Source: Celoporthe dispersa
Taxonomy: Eukaryota; Ascomycota; Sordariomycetes; Diaporthales; Cryphonectriaceae
Assembly (NCBI GenBank): GCA_016584495.1
Contig: WAID01000002.1
Location: forward strand, 372,001-436,000
DNA: 64,000 nucleotides
Direction: 5' to 3'
Made by a program: the position numbers and the translations under genes. Below, one piece after another: positions 1 through 11,797 of the stretch; the first letter of the stretch is position 1, and each line of letters starts with the position of its first letter. The notes below the pieces were generated by a model. The model saw only the letters and a program-made list of their open reading frames with translations. It ran no database searches and was not told the origin of the DNA.

Positions 1-2684
1 CCCCCTTGGCGAAGCGCAGGACGAGTGTGAATATAGCCTCCAGCACCTCCAAGACCGGTCGCTGCCGCTTTCGGAGGAGCAGGGCGGTCATGATCTCGTC
101 CAGGGTGCGCTCGTGCTGCTCACCGAGGCGGTCCGGGCTGACGGTCGAGGATGGCCGGTGAGGACCGGCGCCGGGGGAGCTTTTCTTGCCGGAGGCCCTC
201 TCGACCTTGTCGAGCCAGCGCTCGAAGCCGCGCCATGGCCTCTCGATGCCGGTGTCGAAAAAGTAGCCGGCGACGTTGGAGACAAAATGGTGCGCCTCGA
301 TGCGGAAGCGGAGCGAGGCATCGTCGGGGTCCTGCCAGCGGGAGGATCTAGACGACATGTCGTGGAAGAGCTGGTCGACGACGAACAGCATCCTCAGCAC
401 GCGAAGGAGTGCCTTGAAGACGTGGTCGTATTTGACCAGTACACCTGGCGTCATGATGGGCAGGAGAGGCGGTGGTGGTCTGTAGGACATGCGCAGGAAG
501 TCGAGAGCCTCGAGGGCATCAGGGTCCATGCATCTTTCCATTTCCTCCGGCGACAGGTCCCGTATAGAAAAGCTCAGGTCGCCAGGCAGTGCAGCGTGTT
601 GTCTGGCCGGAGGGCCCGCGCCGCCATTCCCATCGGCACCTGGTGAGGTCTGTTGATAGCTCTCGGACAGCACGCCTGCCAGGGCCAGGCGCAGCTCAGA
701 ACTGGCGGGCGGCCAGTTGTCACGGCTGGCCAGGCGAAGTCCCATGGCACCGCCAGACCTTGCGACGCCCGCCTGCCTTTCGGTTGTATCCATCTCTGGG
801 CTGAAAAGGGCGTTGGACAGGCGACTGGAGAACATGCCGTTGCCCAGCAGCGGGAATGCTCTTTGAAGCCTGAGATGCCCTCGGAGGTTGTGTTCTGCGA
901 AGAGGAGCCGCAGGCACTCACGGTTCACGAGGTGAGCCTGTGTAAAGATAATGGGGCCAAAGGACAGCAGGGGCAGTAATGACCAGTGTGGGCTGAAGTC
1001 AGTACCGATTGTATCCATCTCATCCCGGACGCTGAAGAGCTGCTCTCTGAGCAACCTGGAAAGCTTGTCCCGTGGATTGGACCTGGGGGCCGGATGATCC
1101 AACTGGGCAATGGAGGCAAGGACCGTCTGCTCGAGGTGTGATTCGTCTCTGCCAAAGAATTGCAGGACAGGTTCATCTTCACCCGTGCCATCAGCCTGCA
1201 CTCTATCGCGGTCATTATCGACAGCGACCTGGCTTTGGCGCAGAGTGTCCAAGACTGTGTGATGAAATGCCAGAGCCTTCTGCTCTACCCTTGTGATTGA
1301 CTCCCAGTCGTATTGCCATTCGAGTCTTGGTGGCTCGCCAATGGTAACGGCACGGAGGGATGACAAAGGGTTCTGCGGTTGATAGGACTGCAGAAAGCGC
1401 AGGTTTCGGCCGGTTTCGAAGATTGCCTGGGCAATGTCGTCAGGTATAAAGGTTGGCATATGATCCATATCGAGGAAATAGTCTGGTTCCTCCAGCTCGA
1501 AGCCTTGGTCGTCGACCCACATGTGGCTATCGCACCGTACGAAGCTCTTGCCGGGTCCGGTCTTGCTGATGGGTACGCCTCCCTCAAGCCTCAGGCCGAT
1601 CCACTCCTCGACAAAGTCCATGAAAGGCTTGGACACCATTTGGAGGATCTCACCCATGGCGTCTCTGAGAAATGGTTCCCCCAGCTCCGCAGACTGTGCC
1701 TCGGCGTAGACGACCGACAAGAAGGCCGAGTCGCTGCCTGCCTTCTCGACCTTCTGAACGAGCTTCTGGAAGTACGACAACATAGCAAAGACGGGCCTAA
1801 CCAGAGATTGAAGCTGGAGAATCGACCTGGCCCTCAGCCCTCGCACCCCGAGTTCGTCTTGAGCGACGAGCAGCATCCTGTCGAGGGCATTGGCGAGGGC
1901 GATCCGAGACGGCGTCGCGTGGGTTGAGTACGACATTTCCACAAAAGACCGCAGGCGACGGCATGCTTCGCCACACGAGGTGCATAGTCGCGATATGCCG
2001 GCAAGGGGAGTCACCTGAGTAGCCAGACACCTTCGCCAGCTCGAGTGCGGGCACGAACATCTGCTTCTCCTGATCCCACGAGAACATGACGGATTCTCGG
2101 CCGAGGGACACTGCAAGAAGACAGGCGGCCCATCCTCGGGGATCCAAAGTCTTGTGTGAGCTGTGCGAATCAAGGCCACAGGGATTGCTATTCGAGGCCA
2201 GAAAGGCGTCATAGGCAGAAGCGCCTGCTTCAGTGATGAAATTCGCCAGCACAAGATTGGCTTTGGGCAGTGCGAATCCATCCCAGGTCTTGAACTCTGG
2301 GAGTTTCGCTGCAGTCTCATCGTGGAAGAGCCACAGATCTTCTTCAACCTCGGATGCTGAGTCGATCATAGACACACCACTGGAGTCCCTAGGTAGCTCG
2401 ACGGACGGGTGCTCGAGCTGAACCACATGCTCAAGATCTGGTGGAGGCTTGAAATAGCATTCATCACTCTTTGCTGGCGTGCCGCTACCGATGCGTCCGT
2501 CTACATACACATCAGCCTATGCCATTGGAATTCCCTCGTACTGAGCTCACCCACTCTTGACGACTAGTTCAAAGAAGTCTTTGGCCAGAGGCGGAGGCGA
2601 GCTGAGCAGCTTGGACGATTTCCAGAAGTCTGGTCGATGGAATAGGTCCGCAACACCTTCGCCCTCCGTCGCGAATGATGCCAT
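1..2684 (-). CDS. Gamma-tubulin complex component, Spc97/Spc98 family (GCP5/GCP6-like), 3' end outside window
   Basis: Component of the gamma-tubulin ring complex that nucleates microtubules at spindle pole bodies. Exon 1 is 2684-2551 (start MASFATEGEG); an intron at 2550-2485 has a GTGAGC donor and GGTAG acceptor; exon 2 then runs off the left edge, giving about 872 residues. Family signatures seen: an N-terminal block around TWDGF, the middle motif DSHMWVDDQGFELEEPDYF, then RLQRAFPLLGNGMFSSRLSNA and WPPASSELRLAL, typical of fungal GCP5/GCP6 rather than GCP2/GCP3. One frame break lies at the C4 run (coding strand) at 2005-2008: dropping one C gives VSGYSGDSLAGISRL and an open frame to the window edge. 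Shares a 335-bp divergent promoter with EAF7. Choice between GCP5 and GCP6 is not settled; family membership is well supported. Confidence 0.85.
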
Positions 2685-3019
2685 TGGGAGCTTTCAAAAA
2701 TGGTATTCTCATATCAAGACATGGTACTTGAGCAAGAGGATTGAGTGAATCTCGCCTTTTATTAGTCTCTTCTTGAAGGCTGATGTTCGTTCACCCTGTT
2801 GTTGAGCACGCGTCGCGTAGGCCTACCAACCTGACCCTTATCGCAAACGTTGGATCTTATCGCCAGCTGTACGGCAGGGATGGGAGCTCTCTTGCTGCAC
2901 ATAGACATCATCCTCTCCTGCGCCTTCAATTGAGCAGACACAGCAGCTTGCCTTGCAGCCACAACCTCTTGACACCTCTCGCCACCCCGACTGTTGAATT
3001 AACAACCGCCCCAATTGAG
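2685..3019. promoter_or_regulatory. Divergent promoter/5'UTR region between gamma-tubulin complex gene and EAF7
   Basis: 335 bp between two divergently transcribed start codons. The EAF7-proximal part is C/T-rich (2935-3000), as is usual just upstream of fungal start codons. No further recognisable element seen. Confidence 0.5.
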
Positions 3020-3952
3020 ATGCCTCCTAAGAAAAAGGGTCGCGCGTCGACCACCGCGACGCCAGCTAGCAACGACGATGCGATGGATGTGGACACCCCA
3101 CAGGCCGCCGACACCCCGACAGCTGCACCCGCGAGTTCAGCCCCTCCGGTCGACCTCGAGTCTCCGTGGACGGATGACCAGGTTTCCATGCTGCTCAAGG
3201 CCGTCATCCGCTGGAAGCCAGCAGGTGCGCACCCGCCTGCGCCAGACCCAACCCATGCCTCCAATTCGCCCTTGCTAATAGTGAACCTGGCCAGGAATGC
3301 ACAAACACTTTAGAATGCTGGCAATAGCAGAACACATGCGATCAAACGGATACGACCCGGCCGTCTACACCCACCTCCGCATACCTGGAATATGGAAGAA
3401 GCTCAACGAGTTCTTCAACATGCCCATGATAGACGATCGGGAGAATACGTTGGACGTCGTCCAGGATCCCAACTACGATGATCAATTCAAGCCTTTCGAT
3501 CTACCGTGGGACGAATATGGCGACCTGATCATGCAGCGCGCCATGGCCGACGCCAACGAGCCGCCCTCATCCCCGGCCCAGCTTCACAAGTCCCCTGCCT
3601 CTAGCAAGAAGCGCAAGCGCGGCGAGCCTGCGAGTGGCCACCACCCCAAGACCAGATCCAGCACGGTCGAGGACTCGGAGGCGGAGAATGATGAGCTGGC
3701 TGAAGAGCCACCTGCGAGCCCGCCTCGGAAGTCTGCACGTGCGCGCAGTGCTCGAAGCGCCAAGCGCGCTGCGTCGAAGAAGGCGGAGGAGGAAGAGAAC
3801 GAAGAAGACGAGGAGCACGAGGAGTCGTCCGAGGAGTCTTCGGAGGAGAGCGACGAAGAAGAAGAGAGGCGCCTGCTACGAGGACTACCAGAGGACACGG
3901 AAGGGGCTGGAGGAGAGGCAGGGCTCGCGGAAGGGGAGGACGCAGACGTTAA
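3020..3952 (+). CDS. EAF7: EAF7, subunit of the NuA4 histone acetyltransferase complex (CT20 family)
   Basis: Chromatin factor of NuA4 (and the TINTIN module). Exon 1 is 3020-3224, the intron 3225-3294 has a GCTAATA branch site, and exon 2 starts at 3295, giving the signature WKPAGMHKHFRM, followed by RIPGIWKKLNEFFN. The C-terminal half is a long acidic/Ser stretch. The acidic frame runs past its expected end to a TGA at 4040. One added base near 3860-3870 (GAAGAAGAAGAGAGG) switches to a frame encoding an Arg-Gly tail (EAPATRTTRG, then RGRARGRGG) with stop TAA at 3950-3952, which is how Eaf7 proteins usually end. Total then is 864 nt, 287 residues. The end at 3952 is therefore preferred but inferred; the uncorrected sequence ends at 4040. 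N-terminal identification is strong. Confidence 0.88.
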
Positions 3953-4387
3953 GATGCATAGCCGCTTTGACCTGCCTCTCTACTGGATGCTCGGGCGTTT
4001 GGCGTCAGAGGCAAGATGGGAGACAACACAGCATCCCTGATTATACCCTGTATTACTAGCAATTGAGGTTACGGAAAAGTCAGCCCAGAATACCATGCAA
4101 TGCCATGAGATTTCTGCACGCTGAGTATGCTGATCTGACGAAAATTGATGTGCTTTGGGCAATTGAATTGCGGTACAGGATTCAGGCAATATCATGACCA
4201 CATCACTACACGCTAAATACTTGGAGGGCCCCCATGCTCACACCCCACGCCCCTGCTGTGGGTGACCCCGCAACGCGTCTTGAACTCAAAATGACAGACG
4301 CGCCTTGAATTCCAAAAAAGAAAAAAAAAAGACCCATTGTAGATTGGAATCGACCGCGCATCAAGATCCTCTCCCCACGAAAGAAAA
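3953..4387. other. Intergenic, EAF7 3' flank and ASK1 promoter
   Basis: 435 bp between two co-directional genes. Contains an A-rich tract at 4315-4330; no RNA gene or conserved element seen. Confidence 0.4.
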
Positions 4388-5837
4388 ATGTCTCGGCCGG
4401 GCTCTTCAATGTCGAGACAGCTGACGCTCACCGAGGAGCTCGAGAGGCTCGAGCAGTCGATCACTCTCACGCTGCAAGGTAAGGACCGGCGGAACTGATG
4501 TCGATGTTTCTGGCTGACCGTCGGCGCAGAAATTGATTCCAACTTCAGCCGGGCGCATCGCATCGTCACAACGAGCATCCTGCCGCTCGTTGAACAATAT
4601 GGGGAGCATTCGAAGGCTGTATGGGAAGCATCCAAGGTACGCACCCTCAACGCTTCGCCCGACCCCCCTGGCTCGAGGCTGATGGTGCCTCAGTTCTGGA
4701 AGCAGTTCTTCGAGGCATCGGCGAATGTGTCACTGTCAGGATACGAGGAGCTAGCAGCGGACGGGGACGATACGACCGCGAACGATGCAGAAACGACCGA
4801 ACACGATGAAACCACAGAAGATTACACGCCCCGCCCCGAGGGAGAAGATCACACCATCACCGCCGACGAGACGGCTTCGTATCACGAACAGGACGAGTCC
4901 CTGCTGGATGACGGGACCGGCGATCTTGCTGGCAGCACGCCGCGCGCAGCTCCACCCAGGAAGTCTCGACCACAGTTCGCCAAGTTTGGCTCTCCGTACG
5001 AGCAGCTGAAGAGGGAGCTGAAGGGCGACGCCGGCGACGAAGAGGCATCCGGAGGAGACGACTCGGACTCGGATATCGTGCCTCACCAACACACCACCCG
5101 CCTGCCAGACATGTCGATGACGCCTCGGTCGTCGCTGGGCGCGGCGGACCCCACCGAGGACGACGTCTTCTCGACAGCGCGCAAGAACAAGGATCCCCTC
5201 CTCCACCGGCTGCTGGACAAGAACTACCGCATCCAGGCGACGCCGCACAAGCCGACTGGCGTTTCACCTATCAAGTGGAAGGTCACGGAGAAGCCGCAGG
5301 ACAAGGGCAAGCTCCCGGCCTGGCAGGAGGACTCACCCATGTCTTCGCCTGAGATGGCAATCCCGACACTCCGCAGCGCGGCGTTCATGTCGCCCGTCAA
5401 GTTCCCTGCTGGCGGCCGGCATGGGCGTGTGCCTGCTCCCAGCGGCGGGCCGCGTACTCCTGGGGTGAGCGTGCAGACGCCTGCGACGGCGAGGAAGACG
5501 AAGGATGTATACGCGGACAAGAGCCAGGAGAGGGGCAGGCAGAGAGATGAGATCTCCTGGGACAGTGACGAGGACGATGTATATGGTGGCATGAGCCCAC
5601 CCAAGACGATCCAGTTCGCCCTGCCGCCCTCGAAGCTTCTACAGACCCCGGGTGCGTTTCCCCCACAGCCTTGCTCTTGTTGCTGATGGCTATACTGACC
5701 CCTTCACAGCACGGGAGGCGAGCAAGCGAATTGTCGACGACATCCTCCTCACGGCTGGTATGGAACCGGAGGAGTCCTCAGAGTACAGTCCCACCATCGT
5801 GAAGATGAACGCCAACATCTCGGACGACACATTCTAG
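4388..5837 (+). CDS. ASK1: DASH complex subunit Ask1
   Basis: Subunit of the fungus-specific DASH/Dam1 ring that couples kinetochores to spindle microtubules. Four exons (4388-4478, 4530-4636, 4694-5651, 5710-5837), 427 residues, total divisible by three. The N-terminus holds the conserved Ask1 domain: LTLTEELERLEQSITLTLQ, EIDSNFSRAHRIVTTSILP and FWKQFFEASANVSLSGYEE, with exon joints inside these motifs confirming the introns. The rest is acidic and disordered, with several SP/TP sites (for example TPHKPTGVSP, MSPVKFP) consistent with Cdk regulation known for Ask1. The conserved tail REASKRIVDDILLTAG follows the last intron. No frame problem seen. Neighbouring EAF7 on the same strand is functionally unrelated. 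Confidence 0.95.
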
Positions 5838-8011
5838 ATGGTGTTGCCGTCAAATACATAAAGAGTCAAAGCATCAATGCTGAGCCCTATCTGCAGTACT
5901 TCTATGATCTATTGTCTGCTCTGGCTTTTGTAGATTTGCGTTTACGTCTCTGCCTGTCATGTCGCGCAACATGGATTTCTGGAGAAGATCTGTCAAGGGT
6001 CCTTGACCCCGTGTATTTTATCGTTGTGTTGTTGTCTCACACTCTGGCCTCTCGACATCAGCCTGGGCCACAGCATCGCAATGTCCATGTGCACGTATCG
6101 TTGAGCACCTGAGAGACGATATGCCACGGAGACCAAGATAACAAAATTCTAGGCGTCGCATTACTGCGCGCCGCTAGGCTGTATGTAGATACTGAAGCCA
6201 TTCGGCAGCTCGGGGCCGAGAACGCAAGGGTACCAGGTCGACTGCTGGCCGTTCTTAATGCATCAGCTTTCGCAGGGCGGCCGCTGACGAAGACCAAGGA
6301 GGGCAATATGCAGTCTGGGCAGCGAAGAGGATGAGCGGTCAGTGCCCTTGCCCTGATGAATCCCCCGCCAAAGGAATTCGGGGAGGAAGAGCCATCCCCA
6401 AAAGAGGGAGAGGAGCTCTCACCGGGGAATACATCGAGAATGTGACCGAGGCCGTCTGAGCATCATGAAGCGTCCTTTGTGAGGGGGTTCTCACCAGTCG
6501 TTCATGGGGAGCCGTCATGTCCCCTATCGTTCTGAACCCATCTAACATCATCGTCTGTTACCTGTGTCTCTAGCGGCATGATATAACAATGTCGTTTGAG
6601 ATGTGCCTTACATAAGCTCTTATTCGTATTCGTGTACGGCATGTCCACCCACCACTGTATTGTGCTAGTTGAGGTGTAGTGGGGGATACACACAGATCCA
6701 TGGACCCTTTTCCCAGAGCCTCGGGCCGTTCATCAAAAGTTCGTCGCGGTACTAGCTGCGTGTAAGTGGGAAGCAGTCCACACGTCAGACCAGCATCGAG
6801 CCATCGAGGGCCCATTGCTCTGAGATGACGAGAGGGAGGACCGGTGAGGCGCGCCAGATTTTCATTGTCATTCTCGATGTGCTGTGCGCCGTGCGCTGCA
6901 GATGACTTGCTGTGCTTGGGAACCGGTCGAAGATCTTTCTTGACAAATCAGGTTCGCCTGACACATCGTGACCGTGCCTCTTCCAGAATGGTGTGCAATT
7001 CAGGGGAAACAGCCAATAGGGGGTCCGCATTGGCGGTCTTACGGGCGGTATCTGCATTCCCCGATCTTGGACTGCCAGACATGCCACACCCCTCTCGGTA
7101 TATTCATTCGTTCATGAGGCGCAGCGGATGTTGGCACTGGGAAGGGCGAGGCGACCTGTACCGTGGTCTGATTCGGATGCTGGAGCATCCGTCCACACCT
7201 CGCATATCTTTCTGTGCCGTCTTGTTGTGATTATCTCTCTGCTATTGGTCAATTGGCCATAGCTCCTTGCTCCCTCTGCAGTGTCCGTGTTGTGGATGGG
7301 TGTGCCTCAGGGTCGTCATGGATAATTGGTGAGCCTGCACTTGCCAGGGCCCCCGGGCGACAGAGATAAATCCGTTTTACTACAGATAGTGATAGGAGGG
7401 GGGAAAAAAAGAGAAAAAAAAAAAACTGCCGACTCAGGGCTCTCTTCCGGGTCGTCCCTGCTCAGAACAAAACCCGCTCAGAAGCAGCCTGCAGCGCACG
7501 ACAGCCAACCCGCCCAGGCTTGGCCTCCCCCCTGTGCTTTCCTGCTATGCTAATTGGCAATCTCCATCAGACCCTGCACATCTTTCCCTCTGTGCGCCCG
7601 CACTTCCAAGAAGCAGCTAAAAGCTCAAGCAGCCGCTTGTCACTGTTGTTGACCTCTTTCCCACCACTCCACTCCGTCCGAGACTGACCTCCCCCCCTCC
7701 CCAAGCGAATCCACCTCGTCTCGCACCTTTGCGATTCGCTTCCGGCCATACCAGTGGCTTCTACCAGGACAAACACGGCGGTTTGGCCATCCAGCAAAGC
7801 CAATTGCGAATGTGAGTAATGCTTTCTCTCCTCGCTGGACAAACCCATCGCGGCCTGTTTACGAAGAGGCCGTGGGTGTCAGTTCAAGGTCAGAAGAAAG
7901 GGAGGGGAGGAAGAAAAAAAAAGGGAAAAGGAAAAAGCGAGTTGAATCTAATTGTTGGTCTCAGAGCAGAAATCTCCTATCGCGATCCCACGACCACTGA
8001 CGCACCCTGCA
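5838..8011. other. Long intergenic region upstream of ERG5
   Basis: 2.17 kb without a convincing gene; small open frames on both strands have no recognisable protein. Two ATTGG (reverse CCAAT) boxes lie at about 7244-7255, a G/A homopolymer tract at 7397-7428, and a strongly pyrimidine-rich stretch at about 7560-7720, as expected for the promoter and 5'UTR of a highly expressed gene. An ERG5 5'UTR intron is possible but not demonstrable. Confidence 0.4.
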
Positions 8012-9920
8012 ATGGACAATTCCACCATCTTCACCTCGCCATTGGCGAGTGTGAACTATGGCCACATCAATGTGCCTCCCCAGGTCGAGCTCGTTGTTGA
8101 TGCCCTCTCACGCGTCACATTCTGGGGCGCCTTCTGGACCATTTTGGCGATTGCCGTGGCCTATGACCAACGTATGTCCCGCGGCTGTACCCCGAAACCG
8201 CGAGAGGTCGCGTGCTGACCAGGAATTCACCACCACAGTGAGCTATATCTGGCACAAGGGCACGATCGTCGGACCTGCGATGAAGATACCGTTTATGGGA
8301 CCATTCCTCGAATCTGTGAACCCCAAGTTCGAAGAGTACCAGGCAAAATGGGCCAGTGGAGAGCTCAGCTGTGTCTCCGTCTTCCACAAGTAGGTGATCT
8401 GTCCACGAAGAAGAAGAAAAAGCCCAAGCAATATCATGCCTCCCCCGCCCCCCTTTCTCTCTCTCGCCAGTATAGCAGATGCTGATTCTGGTGCCTTAGG
8501 TTTGTGGTCATCGCCGCGACCCGCGACATGGCGCGCAAGGTCCTCAACTCACCAGCATATGTCAAGCCCTGCGTCGTCGATGTCGCTTCTAAGCTCTTGG
8601 GCGAGGACAACTGGGTGTTCCTGGACGGCAAGGCCCACGTCGATTTCCGCAAGGGCCTGAACGGACTCTTCGCGCGCTCGATCCTGGACAACTACCTGCC
8701 CGGCCAGGAGGAAGTATACAACCGATACTTCAAGAGGTGGCTCCAGATGACCAAGGAGGCGGAGGGCAAGCCCCTGCCGTTCATGCACCAGTTCCGTGAG
8801 ATCGTCACCGCCGTGTCTCTGCGGACGTTCTGTGGCTACTACATCTCGGACGAGGCTGTCAAGAAGATCGCTGACGACTACTACATGATCACGGAGGCCC
8901 TGGAACTCGTCAACTTCCCGATCATCCTCCCGTATACCAAGACCTGGTACGGCAAGAAGGCTGCGGATATGGTCCTGGTGGAGTTCGCCAAGGCCGCCGC
9001 CAAGAGCAAGGTCCGCATGGCTGCCGGAGGTGAAGTTCTGTGTATCATGGATGGATGGATCAAGGTCATGCTCGACTCGGAACGCTGGCGAGAGGCGGAG
9101 GCCAAGGGCGAGAGTATGGAGGGCATGACGAAGCCAACCCCTCTGATCCGGACGTTCAATGATTACGAGATTGCGCAGACCATCTTCACCTTCCTGTTCG
9201 CGTCCCAGGACGCCACCAGCAGCGCCGCCACCTGGTTGTTCCAGATCATGGCCCAGCGGCCCGAAATCCTCGACCGGATCAGGGAGGAGAACTACAAGGT
9301 TCGCAACGGCGACATCTGGGCGCCGGTCAACATGGACCAGCTCGAGTCGCTCAAGTACACACGCGCGGTCGTCAAGGAGCTCCTCAGATACCGGCCCCCC
9401 GTCATCATGATCCCGTACGAGGCCAAGAAGGATTTCCCCGTCTCAGACACTTACACCGTTCGCAAGGGTGAGTTCTCCCGAAGATGTGGGCGCCGCGTGA
9501 CTGTGGCTTCTCGTGAATACTGACAGCCATACAGGCTCCATGATCATCCCCTCCGTCTACCCGTCGCTGAGAGATCCTGAAATCTACGAGAACCCAGACG
9601 AGTTCAACCCTGAGCGGTACTACACCGGCGATGCCGAGGAGAAGGGCGCAAAGAACTGGCTGGTCTTCGGCACGGGCCCTCACTACTGCATTGGGCAGCA
9701 TTACGCCATGCTCAACCTCGCCCTGATGGTCGGCAAGGGCTCGCTGCTGCTGGACTGGAAGCACCACGCCACACCCCTCTCCGAGGAGATCAAGGTGTTT
9801 GCTACTATCTTCCCCAAGGTACGACACACATCACTTGGAATACCAAAGTAACTGGCTTAGAAAACTGACCCTTTTAAACAGGATGACTGCCCGTTGACCT
9901 TTGAGAAGAGAAAGTGGTGA
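8012..9920 (+). CDS. ERG5: Sterol C-22 desaturase, cytochrome P450 CYP61 (ERG5)
   Basis: Introduces the C22-C23 double bond late in ergosterol synthesis; ER membrane P450. Five exons (8012-8171, 8239-8389, 8500-9467, 9535-9818, 9882-9920), 533 residues, in frame throughout. Visible features: N-terminal hydrophobic anchor near residues 30-50 (FWGAFWTILAIAVAY); I-helix FLFASQDATSSAATW, the CYP61 variant of the oxygen-binding motif; ExxR in KELLRYRPP; and the haem loop FGTGPHYCIGQ with Cys about 478. The short last exon encodes DDCPLTFEKRKW, the usual CYP61 C-terminus. No other sterol or secondary-metabolite gene is adjacent. CYP61 rather than CYP51 is indicated by the FASQDATSS helix and the C-terminus. 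Confidence 0.96.
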
Positions 9921-10385
9921 GAGGCCTGCCGATGAGCGCCAGGAAGCTCGAAGCAGACTCAAGCACGTGCCGGTCTTGTTGGGCGGCGGATTGGCAAGAT
10001 GAGACAACCCTAAGGCAGCATTAGCAGCATCAGCATAGTAAATGTGCTAAGCACACTTTTAATACCTAATCTGTACATAGTTCTACTATTGGACTGGACC
10101 AATTGAGAAGCAGGCCTAAGAGGCGTTGAGGAAGTGATCCAAGAGATCGAATCGTAACCTCACGCCAAATGCTTAAGAGGGACGCGCGATGAAAGACTTG
10201 ATAAAAAAAACGAAAGGCGAATAGAATGAGAAATAAAAAACAATGCAAGACTGACCTACATCATGCATGCTCTACATCGCGCTCAATATTGTGTGCACGG
10301 TATCTTTCTCTGGATATCTGTCACGTTGTCAAGAAGCTCCCCATTCAAACTCTGGCTAGGCGCTTCGGCTGGCTGTCCCCCGGGA

Positions 10386-10416
<31 letters not shown>

Positions 10417-10593
10417 GTGACATCAGCGGGCCGACCGGTTGAACACTCCTTCCCTAGTCCACCTTCAAGGGTCCCGCCGAACTTTTAACCATACACCTCA
10501 CTCGACAGTCCGGCATCGCACCGTTGTTTCTTCCTTCTCCTTTCTCCTGGGCCCTTTTTCGTCACGTCAGGTTTACCTCACAGGCATCCGAAG
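9921..10593. other. Intergenic, ERG5 3' flank and rhodanese promoter
   Basis: 673 bp containing A-rich stretches (10200-10245) that may serve polyadenylation of ERG5, and a GT microsatellite at 10389-10415. No gene seen. Confidence 0.4.
10389..10415. repeat. (GT)n microsatellite
   Basis: About 13 perfect GT units in the promoter region of the rhodanese gene. Confidence 0.95.
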
Positions 10594-11410
10594 ATGTCCT
10601 CCAGGCAGGCATTACGGCCAGCCCTGAACGGGCTGCGACAGGTCGCCTGCGCGGCAGGTCTAGCGAGACCATACAGTGTCGCCGCGGTGGCCCGTCCCCT
10701 GGGAGAGACGGTGCCGGCGTTGCGACTCGGGGTGGCGAGGGCGGCGGTAGCAACGGCAGGAAAAGGGCCAGCCGGCGCGAGGAGGTATTCGCAGCAGGCG
10801 GGCAGCAAGATATGGAGCTTTGAAGATGTGTGTTACTGCCACCAGACAGAGCTCCTAGAGGGCAAACTCTTCTCTCACAGGGCCGCTGTGGTCTTGTCGC
10901 GGTGGGAGAAAGGATAGGAGGGGGTGGGAGGAGCTTCCATTTCTGACTGGTGTCCTATCGCAGATCCGAAAGCTTACACAAGATGCTCAGAGGAACGTCG
11001 TGATAGTCGGTACGTCACTTACTACATAACCACCCTTCCCCCCCCCCCCCCCCGGCCCACCCAAAGAAAAAGAGGTGATACAGGCTAGCTAACACCTTTC
11101 CCCTTGCCCTCTTTCCCCCACAGACGTCCGCGAGCCCGGCGAGCTCAAATCCACCGGCCACATCCCCCACGCCATCAACATTCCCGTAACCTCCGCCCCC
11201 GACAGCTTCCACATCACGGATGAGGAGTTTGAGGATAGGTTCGGATACCCGCGCCCGGGAAAAGGGGACGAGGTCGTGTTCTACTGCAAGGCCGGCGTGC
11301 GGAGCCGGGCGGCGGCTGGGCTGGCGAGGGAGGCTGGGTGGACTAGGGTGGGGGAGTATCCGGGGAGCTGGGTTGACTGGGCTGGGAAGGGCGGGGAAGT
11401 GGAAAGGTGA
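10594..11410 (+). CDS. Mitochondrial-type single-domain rhodanese (thiosulfate sulfurtransferase-like)
   Basis: Single rhodanese domain that would transfer sulfane sulfur from thiosulfate or a persulfide to a thiol acceptor such as glutathione; resembles yeast Rdl1/Rdl2. Three exons (10594-10827, 10964-11009, 11124-11410), 188 residues. Residues 1-70 are rich in Arg, Ala and Ser and lack acidic residues (MSSRQALRPALNGLRQVACA), a strong mitochondrial presequence. The domain follows: NVVIVDVREPGELKSTGHIP, then the active-site loop FYCKAGVRSRAAA with the catalytic Cys, and the C-terminal motif YPGSWVDWAGKGG. Intron 2 contains a 17-C homopolymer near its donor. The 3' end converges with the Yip1-family gene 387 bp away. 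Confidence 0.9.
11038..11054. repeat. Poly-C tract (17 C) inside rhodanese intron 2
   Basis: Uninterrupted C17 near the 5' side of the intron at 11010-11123. Its length is likely unreliable, given homopolymer problems elsewhere in the window. Confidence 0.9.
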
Positions 11411-11797
11411 TGGATTAAAATAAAATAAAAAAAAGGAAGGGGGGTCGTTGGAAACAAGAGAAAGAGCGGGAGGGAGAGTGTCAATACGGCAATCACTGCC
11501 TGGTCGAGAGAGAAAAAGGCGCTTTACGGGCTAAAGGAGAAGACGAGGAGAAGGGTAGTGGACGAGGCAACGAGGCGCCGTCATCCTGTGGATGGTGGTC
11601 TACCCGGCGAAAGTTGCAGAGATAACGGATCTTCATTGATAAAAAATGTCCCCTCTGTGCCCCCAAAATAAACAAGGACAGACAGCCCTTCCCACCTAGT
11701 TTACATGCGCAAAGTGACACCATGACGCCCATAACCTCGTCCCTGAATAGAATGTGCATCACCCAGTCCTGCCCCCTGAGCCTCCGCAAAAGTCATC
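11411..11797. other. Convergent 3' flanks of rhodanese and Yip1-family genes
   Basis: 387 bp between two stop codons. An A-rich tract at 11417-11435 and A/T-rich stretches near 11638-11670 could act as polyadenylation signals. No gene seen. Confidence 0.4.

Noticed and set aside
1966..2014. A 49-nt intron in the gamma-tubulin complex gene that would also repair the frame
   Set aside because: It would remove residues matching the family (GDSLAGISRL...), and its branch and acceptor signals are weak. A one-base change in the adjacent C4 run explains the break better.
6844..7230. 128-codon open frame in the ERG5 upstream region
   Set aside because: Unrecognisable residues, no splice structure, overlapped by equally open frames on the other strand.
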